In this document: positions 57,502-64,000 of the stretch, piece after piece
Layout of the letters: each line of letters starts with the position of its first letter
Numbering within the stretch: the stretch's first letter is position 1
Assembly (NCBI RefSeq): GCF_006783905.1
Contig: NZ_VFPE01000008.1
Coordinates: forward strand, 62,001 to 126,000
Source of the DNA: Microbacterium kyungheense
Lineage (GTDB): Bacteria; Actinomycetota; Actinomycetes; Actinomycetales; Microbacteriaceae
Length of the DNA stretch: 64,000 bases
Reading direction: 5' to 3'
Made by a program: the position numbers and the translations under genes
Notes under the pieces: generated by a model
Told to the model about the DNA's origin: nothing
Databases searched by the model: none
The model's input: the letters and a program-made list of their open reading frames with translations, nothing else

Positions 57502-60137
57502 GCGTCAGTGCTCTCTTCGGGGGTCTCAGGCGAGGTGTCGGGGCCGCCGGGGGTCTCGGCCGCCGCTGCGGCGTCGGGGTCGGCCACGCCGTTCTCGGCG
57601 TCCGCGTCCTCGGTCTCTTCGGCCAGGCCACGCTCGCCGTTCCGGGCGATCGCGAGGATGCGATCATCGCCGCCGGCCCGGGCGAATACGACACCCATGG
57701 TGTCTCGACCCTTGGCAGGCACCTCGGCCACGGCAGAGCGTACCACCTTGCCGCTGGCAAGAACCACCAAGACCTCGTCGTCCTCCGAGACGATCAGACC
57801 GCCCGCGAGATCGCCGCGATCGTCGCTCAGTTTGGCCACCTTGATGCCCAGTCCGCCGCGATTCTGCACGCGGTACTGGTCCACCGCGGTGCGCTTCGCG
57901 TAGCCGCCCTCAGTGACCACGAACACGAAGGCGTCGTCCCTGGCGACCGAGGCGGACAGCAGGCTGTCGCCCGCGCGGAAGTCCATGCCCTTCACACCCG
58001 ACGTCGAGCGGCCCATCGGCCGCAGGGCGCTGTCGGTGGCCGAGAAGCGCAGCGACATGCCGTGGCGGCTGATGAGCAGGATGTCATCGCCCTCGTCGAC
58101 GAGCAGCGCGCTGACCACCTCGTCGTCCGATCCGACCTCGGCCTCGTCGTCGCCCTCGTCCGCGCCGTTGCCGCGGAGCTTGATGGCGATGATGCCGCCC
58201 TGACGGTTGGTGTCGTACTCGGTGAGGCGCGTCTTCTTGACCAGGCCGCTGCGCGTCGCGAGCACCAGATAGGTGGCGACGCTGTAGTCGCGGATGTCGA
58301 GGATCTGCGCGATCTCTTCGTCGGGCTGCAGCGCGAGCAGGTTCGCCACGTGCTGGCCCTTCGCGTCGCGGCCGGCCTCCGGCACCTCGTAGGCCTTCGA
58401 GCGGTAGACGCGGCCCTTGTTCGTGAAGAACAGCAGCCAGTGGTGCGTCGTCGTCACGAAGAAGTGCTCGACCACGTCGTCGGCGCGCAGCTGCGCGCCC
58501 TTGACGCCCTTGCCGCCACGGTGCTGCTGGCGGTAGTTGTCGCTGCGCGTCCGCTTGATGTAGCCGTCACGCGTGACCGAGATCACCATCTCTTCTTCAG
58601 GGATGAGGTCCTCGATCGACATGTCGCCGTCGAACCCGTGCAGGATGTGCGTGCGACGCTCGTCGCCGAACTTGTCGACGATGGCGGTCAGCTCGTCCGA
58701 GACGATCGTGCGCTGGCGCGCCGGGGTGGCGAGGATGTCATTGAGGTCGGCGATCTTCGCTTCGAGCTCGTTCGCCTCGTCGATGATCTTCTGGCGCTCG
58801 AGCGCGGCCAGGCGACGCAGCTGCATCGACAGGATGGCGTCGGCCTGGTCGTTGTCGATGTCGAGCAGCGACTTCAGTCCCTCGCGCGCCTCGTCGACGG
58901 TCGGCGAGCGGCGGATGAGCGCGATGACCTCATCCAGCGCGTCGAGCGCCTTCAGGTAGCCGCGCAGGATGTGCATGCGCTTCTCGGCCTCGCGCAGCCG
59001 GTACGCGGTGCGGCGGACGATGACCTCGATCTGGTGGTCGACCCACAGCGAGATGAACCCGTCCAGCGACAGCGTGCGCGGCACGCCGTCGACGATCGCG
59101 AGCATGTTCGCGCCGAAGTTCTCCTGCAGCTGGGTGTGCTTGTACAGGTTGTTCAGCACGACCTTCGCCACGGCATCCCGCTTCAGCACGACGACGATGC
59201 GCTGACCGGTGCGGTCGCTCGTCTCGTCCCGGATGTCGGCGATGCCGGTGATCTTGCCGTCGCGGGCGAGGTCCCCGATCTTGACCGCGAGGTTGTCGGG
59301 GTTGACCTGGTACGGCAGCTCGGTGATCACGAGGCACGTGCGGCCCTGGATCTCTTCGATCGCCACCACCGCGCGCATCGTGATCGAACCGCGGCCGGTG
59401 CGGTACGCCTCGCGGATGCCCTTCGTGCCGAGGATCTGCGCGCCCGTCGGGAAGTCCGGACCGGGGATGCGCTCCATGAGCGCCTCGAGCAGCTCTTCGC
59501 GGTTCGCGGCGGGGTGCTCTAGCGCCCACAGCGCTCCGGCGGCCACCTCGCGCAGGTTGTGGGGCGGGATGTTGGTCGCCATGCCGACGGCGATGCCGAC
59601 TGAGCCGTTGACCAGCAGGTTCGGGAACCGTGCCGGCAGGACCGTCGGCTCCTGCGTCTGACCGTCGTAGTTGTCGGTGAAGTCGACGGTGTCTTCTTCG
59701 ATGTCGCGCACCATCTCGAGCGCGAGCGGAGCCATCTTCGTCTCGGTGTACCGCGGGGCCGCGGCGCCCATGTTGCCGGGCGAGCCGAAGTTGCCCTGGC
59801 CGAGCGCGAGCGGGTAGCGCAGCGACCACGGCTGCACCAGGCGGACCAGGGCGTCGTAGATCGCCGAGTCGCCGTGGGGGTGGTACTGACCCATGACCTC
59901 GCCGACGACGCGGGCGCACTTCGAGAACGACTTGTCGGGGCGGAACCCGCCGTCGTACATGCCGTAGATCACGCGGCGGTGCACGGGCTTCAGGCCGTCG
60001 CGCACATCCGGCAGCGCACGGCCGATGATGACGGCCATCGCGTAGTCCAGGTAGCTGCGCTGCATCTCCAGCTGCAGGTCGACCTGGTCGATGCGGCCGT
60101 GCTCGTGCTCGGGTTCGGGGCGTTCGTCTTCAGCCAT
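57498..60137 (-). CDS. gyrA: DNA gyrase subunit A
   Basis: 879 residues. N-terminal breakage-reunion domain with catalytic Tyr in AAPRYTETKM and the quinolone region HPHGDSAIYDALVRLVQPWSLRYPL, which keeps the Ser/Ala-Asp positions of sensitive enzymes. C-terminal six-bladed beta-pinwheel with the GyrA box QHRGGKGVKG (near residue 545), then an acidic tail EETEDADAENGVADPDAAAAAE. Introduces negative supercoils with GyrB. Starts 46 nt after gyrB and is probably co-transcribed. Confidence 0.98.
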   Translation of the reverse strand: MAEDERPEPEHEHGRIDQVDLQLEMQRSYLDYAMAVIIGRALPDVRDGLKPVHRRVIYGMYDGGFRPDKSFSKCARVVGEVMGQYHPHGDSAIYDALVRLVQPWSLRYPLALGQGNFGSPGNMGAAAPRYTETKMAPLALEMVRDIEEDTVDFTDNYDGQTQEPTVLPARFPNLLVNGSVGIAVGMATNIPPHNLREVAAGALWALEHPAANREELLEALMERIPGPDFPTGAQILGTKGIREAYRTGRGSITMRAVVAIEEIQGRTCLVITELPYQVNPDNLAVKIGDLARDGKITGIADIRDETSDRTGQRIVVVLKRDAVAKVVLNNLYKHTQLQENFGANMLAIVDGVPRTLSLDGFISLWVDHQIEVIVRRTAYRLREAEKRMHILRGYLKALDALDEVIALIRRSPTVDEAREGLKSLLDIDNDQADAILSMQLRRLAALERQKIIDEANELEAKIADLNDILATPARQRTIVSDELTAIVDKFGDERRTHILHGFDGDMSIEDLIPEEEMVISVTRDGYIKRTRSDNYRQQHRGGKGVKGAQLRADDVVEHFFVTTTHHWLLFFTNKGRVYRSKAYEVPEAGRDAKGQHVANLLALQPDEEIAQILDIRDYSVATYLVLATRSGLVKKTRLTEYDTNRQGGIIAIKLRGNGADEGDDEAEVGSDDEVVSALLVDEGDDILLISRHGMSLRFSATDSALRPMGRSTSGVKGMDFRAGDSLLSASVARDDAFVFVVTEGGYAKRTAVDQYRVQNRGGLGIKVAKLSDDRGDLAGGLIVSEDDEVLVVLASGKVVRSAVAEVPAKGRDTMGVVFARAGGDDRILAIARNGERGLAEETEDADAENGVADPDAAAAAETPGGPDTSPETPEESTDA

Positions 60138-60183
60138 TCGTGTTTCTCGTCTTCTGTCTTACCGGTCCTCGAACTGACAAGCG

Positions 60184-62229
60184 TCAGATGTCGAGGAAGC
60201 GGACGTCCTTGGCGTTGCGCTGGATGAACGTGCGGCGGGACTCGACGTCCTCGCCCATGAGCACCGAGAAGATCTCGTCCGCGGCGGCCGCGTCGTCGAT
60301 GGTCACCTGGCGGAGGGTCCGCGTGGTGTGGTCCATCGTGGTCTCCCACAGCTCCTTGGCGTTCATCTCGCCGAGACCCTTGTAGCGCTGGATGCCGGAA
60401 TCCTTGGGGATCCTCTTGCCGTTCGCGAGGCCGTCCTCGAGCAGGGCGTCGCGCTCCTTGTCGGAGTACACGTACTCGTGCGCGGCGTTGGTCCACTTGA
60501 GGCGGTACAGCGGCGGCATCGCGAGGTAGACGTAGCCGGCCTCGATGAGCCCGCGCATGTAGCGGAACAGCATCGTCAGCAGCAGCGTCGTGATGTGCTG
60601 GCCGTCGACGTCGGCATCGGCCATCAGCACGATCTTGTGGTACCGGGCCTTGTCGATGTCGAAGTCCTCGCCGATGCCGGTGCCGAAGGCCTGGATCATG
60701 GCCTGCACCTCGCGGTTGCCGAGGGCCTTGTCGAGGCGCGCGCGCTCGACATTGAGGATCTTGCCGCGCAGCGCCAGGATCGCCTGGGTGTGCGGGTCGC
60801 GGCCCTGCACGGCAGAACCGCCGGCGGAGTCGCCCTCGACGAGGAAGATCTCGCTGATCGACGGGTCCTTGCTGGTGCAGTCCTTCAGCTTGTCGGGCAT
60901 CGCGGCCGACTCGAAGACGCTCTTGCGGCGGGCGGTCTCGCGGGCCTTGCGGGCCGCCATGCGGGCGGTCGCGGCGTCGATCGCCTTCGTGATGACGCGC
61001 TTGGCCTGCACCGGATTGCGGTCGAGCCAGTCGGCGAGCTGGTCGCCGACGACCTTCTGCACGAACGCCTTGGCCTCGGTGTTGCCGAGCTTGGTCTTGG
61101 TCTGGCCCTCGAACTGCGGCTCCGAGAGCTTGACCGAGATCACCGCGGTGAGACCCTCGCGGATGTCGTCGCCGGTGAGGTTGTCGTCCTTCTCTTTGAG
61201 CAGGTTCTTGTCGCGCGCGTAGGTGTTGATGCGCGTCGTCAGCGCCGCCCGGAAGCCCTCTTCGTGGGTGCCGCCCTCGTGCGTGTTGATGGTGTTCGCG
61301 AAAGTGAAGACGTTCTCGGTGTAGCTGGTCGTCCACTGCATCGCGAGCTCGAGCGAGATGTGGCGGACGGTGTCCTCCGACTCGATCTCGATGATCTCCT
61401 CGTTGACGACGTCGGCGTGACGCACCTTGTTGAGGTACTCCACGTAGTCGACGAGGCCGCGCTCGTAGAGGAAGTCGTCGAAGGGCTGACGCTCTTCGGA
61501 GCCGCCCTCGGGGGTGTCGGTGACGTACGTCGAGCTCGGGCGCTCGTCCGACAGCGTGATGCGCAGGCCCTTGTTGAGGAACGCGGTCTGCTGGAAGCGG
61601 GTGCGGAGCGTGTCGTAGTCGAAGTGGACGGTCTCGAAGATGGTGTCATCGGGCCAGAAGGTCACGATGGTCCCGGTCTCTTCGGTCTCTTCGTCCTTCG
61701 ACACCGGTGCCAGCGGCTGGCCGCCGTCGCGGTAGGACTGCCGCCACACGTGGCCCTGACGCATGACCTGCACGTCCAGGCGCGTGGACAGCGCGTTCAC
61801 CACCGACGAGCCGACGCCGTGCAGACCGCCCGAGACGGCGTAGCCGCCGCCGCCGAACTTGCCGCCGGCGTGCAGAACGGTGAGCACGACCTCGAGGGTC
61901 GACTTGCCTTCGGTGCGATGGATGTCGACCGGGATGCCTCGACCGTTGTCGTACACGCTCAGACCGCCGTCGGGCAGGATCGTGACATTGATGGTGTCGC
62001 AGTAGCCGGCGAGGGCCTCGTCCACGGCGTTGTCGACGATCTCGTACACGAGGTGATGCAGACCGCGTTCACCGGTCGAGCCGATGTACATGCCGGGGCG
62101 CTTGCGGACGGCCTCGAGGCCCTCGAGCACCTGGATGGCGTCGGCCCCGTAATCGCCGGGAGAACCTGTGGGAGCCGTCGCGGGCGTTTCGGGTTCCTCG
62201 GACACGTTGTCGGGGTTGTCTGACGTCAT
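60184..62229 (-). CDS. gyrB: DNA gyrase subunit B
   Basis: 681 residues. GHKL ATPase with EIVDNAVDEALAG, DNGRGIPVDIH and GGLHGVGSSVVNAL; transducer domain; TOPRIM with VEGDSAGGSA, ALRGKILNVE and ADADVDGQHI; C-terminal RRTFIQRNAKDVRFLDI typical of GyrB. Needed for supercoiling and, in this position, close to oriC. The single start fits the family MTS...-type N terminus. Confidence 0.98.
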   Translation of the reverse strand: MTSDNPDNVSEEPETPATAPTGSPGDYGADAIQVLEGLEAVRKRPGMYIGSTGERGLHHLVYEIVDNAVDEALAGYCDTINVTILPDGGLSVYDNGRGIPVDIHRTEGKSTLEVVLTVLHAGGKFGGGGYAVSGGLHGVGSSVVNALSTRLDVQVMRQGHVWRQSYRDGGQPLAPVSKDEETEETGTIVTFWPDDTIFETVHFDYDTLRTRFQQTAFLNKGLRITLSDERPSSTYVTDTPEGGSEERQPFDDFLYERGLVDYVEYLNKVRHADVVNEEIIEIESEDTVRHISLELAMQWTTSYTENVFTFANTINTHEGGTHEEGFRAALTTRINTYARDKNLLKEKDDNLTGDDIREGLTAVISVKLSEPQFEGQTKTKLGNTEAKAFVQKVVGDQLADWLDRNPVQAKRVITKAIDAATARMAARKARETARRKSVFESAAMPDKLKDCTSKDPSISEIFLVEGDSAGGSAVQGRDPHTQAILALRGKILNVERARLDKALGNREVQAMIQAFGTGIGEDFDIDKARYHKIVLMADADVDGQHITTLLLTMLFRYMRGLIEAGYVYLAMPPLYRLKWTNAAHEYVYSDKERDALLEDGLANGKRIPKDSGIQRYKGLGEMNAKELWETTMDHTTRTLRQVTIDDAAAADEIFSVLMGEDVESRRTFIQRNAKDVRFLDI

Positions 62230-62267
62230 CTTCTCGATGGCTCCAAATCCTTCGAAGGGGCCCTGAC

Positions 62268-62290
62268 AGTCTATCGGGTAACGACCCGAT
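62268..62290 (-). promoter_or_regulatory. gyrB promoter with spacer dyad
   Basis: On the minus strand TAGACT (plus 62268-62273) is a good -10 box about 38 nt before the gyrB ATG. Directly upstream is a perfect dyad ATCGGGT-N4-ACCCGAT (62273-62290), located in the -35/-10 spacer. No clear -35 hexamer. Such a dyad could bind a regulator or respond to supercoiling. Confidence 0.55.
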
Positions 62291-62349
62291 CACGGCCCCA
62301 TACGCCCCTGTGACGCCCTGAAATAGCCAAAGACAGCTCCCGAGGTGGC

Positions 62350-62889
62350 CTAGCCGTAGGTATCGCGCGGACCACGCCCTGGAATCGTTCTGGGACCCCA
62401 TTTCCAGGAGGGGACGTCCGGCCCGATGAAACGCACCGCGTCGACACCGGCTTCGGGGAAGCGTCGGACGATCTCCGACAGGATGTGAGCACGCATCAGC
62501 TGGAGCTGCTTGGCCCATGCCGTCGAGTCGGCCTGGACGGTGAGAGTGCCCTCCGAGAACGCGACTGGACGAGTGTGCCGAGCCGTGTCGGCGCCGGCCA
62601 CCTCGTCCCAGGCGCGCACGACGTCCTCTCGCGCCAGCTGGGAGTTCCACCCGGCCTCGCGCGTCAGATCGGCGAGCACGTCGCCCACGCCCTTCGGGTC
62701 GCGGCCCGGGGCGAACGGGATGTTGTCGTCGTCCTCGGTGCGCCGGCGGCGCTTGCGATAGGACGAGCGCGCCGACGGCTCGAGGCCACGCAGCCTGAGG
62801 TAGGTCGCGATCGTCTCGGGGATGCCGGCGCCGCCTTCGCCGCCGTCGTCCCGGCGGCCGGTCCCCGAACCTGTCGAAGGGTCAGTCAT
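62350..62889 (-). CDS. DciA/DUF721 family protein
   Basis: 179 residues from ATG 62889, overlapping recF by 8 nt. A disordered N terminus with the basic patch YRKRRRR is followed by the DUF721 domain: GVGDVLADLTREAGWNSQLAREDVVRAWDEVAGADTARHTRPVAFSEGTLTVQADSTAWAKQLQLMRAHILSEI. The family includes DciA, the ancestral loader of replicative helicase DnaB. It lies in the standard recF-DUF721-gyrB order. Confidence 0.9.
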   Translation of the reverse strand: MTDPSTGSGTGRRDDGGEGGAGIPETIATYLRLRGLEPSARSSYRKRRRRTEDDDNIPFAPGRDPKGVGDVLADLTREAGWNSQLAREDVVRAWDEVAGADTARHTRPVAFSEGTLTVQADSTAWAKQLQLMRAHILSEIVRRFPEAGVDAVRFIGPDVPSWKWGPRTIPGRGPRDTYG

Positions 62890-64000
62890 CGCGCGCCTCG
62901 GTGCTCTCGAGGATCCGGCCCGCCTCGACCCGCACCATGCGCGCACGGAGGACATCGGGCACGTCGCCCTCGACAGCGGCCGTAACCACGACCTGCTCGT
63001 AGTCGCCCGCCAGCTGCGCGAGCCGTGCGCGGCGATCGGCGTCGAGCTCGGCGAACACGTCGTCGAGGATCAGCACGGGGTCGCCGAGCCTCGAGTCGGC
63101 GCGCAGCAGCTCGGCCGACGCCAGCCGGAGCGACAGGGCGACCGACCATGACTCGCCGTGCGAGGCGTATCCCTTGACCGGAAGACCCCGGATCCGCAGC
63201 AGCAGATCGTCGCGGTGCGGTCCGACCAGGGTCAGCCCGCGTTCGAGTTCGGCGGTGCGCTTGGCCGCGAGCGCTTGACGGAAGAGCTCGGCGATGCGCG
63301 GGGCCCCGGCATCCCTGGTCTCGAGCGAAGCGGGATCACCAGGTGCCGACGAGCCCGCGTCGGCGTCTTCGCCGCTGTCGGCGCCCGCGACGGACAGCGC
63401 CCACTCGATCTCGGGGTCGTGGTCGGCGCCCGCGATGGCGGTGTACGCGGACGCGAGCGGAGCGGCGAGGTCATTCGACAGTGCGAGGCGTGCCGCGATC
63501 AGCTGCGTGCCGAGGGTGACGAGCTTGTCGTCCCACACATCCAGCGTCGACAGCGCGTCGCCGCGGATGCCCCGCGCCTTTGCCGATTTGAGCAGCGCGG
63601 TCCGCTGCTTGAGCACGCGGTCGTAGTCCGCGATGACGCCCGCCATGCGGGGGGCGCGCTGCACCAGCAGCTGATCGGCGAACCGACGCCTGGCGGACGG
63701 ATCGCCGCGCACGATCTGCAGGTCTTCCGGCGCGAAGAGCACGACCTGCGCGTACCGAGGCAGCTCGGCGGGCTTGACCGGGGCGCCGTTGACGCGCGCC
63801 TTGTTGGATCCTTGCCTGTTGACCTGCGCCTCGAGCTGCACGCGCCGTTCACCGTGGGCGAGCCGGGCCCGGATGATCGCGGCGTCCGCGCCGTCGCGGA
63901 CCATCGGCGCATCGTTCGACACGCGGTGCGAGCCCAGTGTGGCGAAGAACCCGATGGCCTCGGCGAGGTTCGTCTTGCCCTGGCCGTTGCGGCCGACGAA
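62882..64000 (-). CDS. recF: DNA replication and repair protein RecF (5' end outside window)
   Basis: 372 residues visible; about 25-30 N-terminal residues lie beyond 64000. Walker A VGRNGQGKTNLAEA is at the window edge, the ABC signature region is KGYASHGESWSVALSLRLASAELL (S-x-G-E type), and Walker B is PVLILDDVFAELDADRR. RecF loads RecA at gaps with RecO and RecR. A shorter ATG at 63922 would lose the Walker A motif and was rejected. Confidence 0.96.
   Translation of the reverse strand, partial: FVGRNGQGKTNLAEAIGFFATLGSHRVSNDAPMVRDGADAAIIRARLAHGERRVQLEAQVNRQGSNKARVNGAPVKPAELPRYAQVVLFAPEDLQIVRGDPSARRRFADQLLVQRAPRMAGVIADYDRVLKQRTALLKSAKARGIRGDALSTLDVWDDKLVTLGTQLIAARLALSNDLAAPLASAYTAIAGADHDPEIEWALSVAGADSGEDADAGSSAPGDPASLETRDAGAPRIAELFRQALAAKRTAELERGLTLVGPHRDDLLLRIRGLPVKGYASHGESWSVALSLRLASAELLRADSRLGDPVLILDDVFAELDADRRARLAQLAGDYEQVVVTAAVEGDVPDVLRARMVRVEAGRILESTEARDD

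Noticed and set aside
59790..59910. Quinolone-resistance substitutions in GyrA
   Set aside because: The HPHGDSAIYD region shows the usual residues for a sensitive enzyme; no clear resistance change is visible.
57474..62223. Long open frames antisense to gyrA and gyrB
   Set aside because: Mirror frames of strongly conserved genes; composition is typical shadow coding.

Overview
The window reads as chromosome of a high-GC actinobacterium, most likely Microbacteriaceae (Microbacterium-like). Support comes from very GC-rich codons, a fha-pstP-rodA-pbpA-pknA-pknB operon, crgA, nucS, and a recF/DUF721/gyrB/gyrA/DUF3566/tRNA-Ile/tRNA-Ala run at the right end. That run places the origin just beyond base 64000. 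Genus is inference; no 16S rRNA gene is present.

Layout. 1-4437: sugar-catabolic operon (DeoC-like aldolase end, shikimate-dehydrogenase-like protein, FGGY kinase, SDR, RbsD/FucU mutarotase, KDPG-type aldolase), then a secreted clan GH-A glycosidase (4602-7226). 7340-9412: serine hydrolase and MerR regulator with a MerR-type operator. 9438-15849: complete Mrp Na+/H+ antiporter operon with fused MrpA-MrpB. 16119-22594: membrane protein carrying an internal parS-like site, LacI regulator facing an MFS transporter across two identical operators, an orphan ParA/MinD-type ATPase, and nucS mismatch endonuclease. 22614-26171: GH106-like rhamnosidase and MarR regulator behind a promoter with two operator copies. 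26181-32554: HAD phosphatase, coiled-coil membrane protein, rhomboid-like/DUF2156 lipid aminoacyltransferase, cold-shock protein, GntR, GNAT and PPOX proteins. 32791-41896: tRNA-Leu and the envelope/division signalling operon. 41922-49298: glutamine amidotransferase, sortase, crgA, rhomboid protease, cyclophilin, YbaK-like, Nudix, AraC and MFS genes.

49418-56087 is a 6.6-kb integrated element bounded by perfect 53-bp repeats of the tRNA-Ala 3' end. It carries a tyrosine integrase with paired arm-type sites at both ends, an excisionase-like protein, an initiator-like protein whose gene contains 18-bp iterons read in two different frames (as in the lambda O/ori arrangement), a small-terminase-like protein, and a cargo end with a synthetase-only RelA/SpoT protein coupled to a 72-residue ORF and a divergent HIRAN protein. 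The best reading is a phage satellite with a candidate toxic-alarmone defence module. This is the most novel item in the window.

56037-64000: tRNA-Ala, tRNA-Ile, a VIT1-like transporter, DUF3566, gyrA, gyrB, DciA/DUF721 and partial recF. Two window-wide signals stand out. The heptamer GGATGCC/GGCATCC is strongly over-represented, uses rare codons and forms several intergenic hairpins. Many genes have a TAnnnT -10 box only 5-7 nt before the start codon, which implies leaderless mRNAs.
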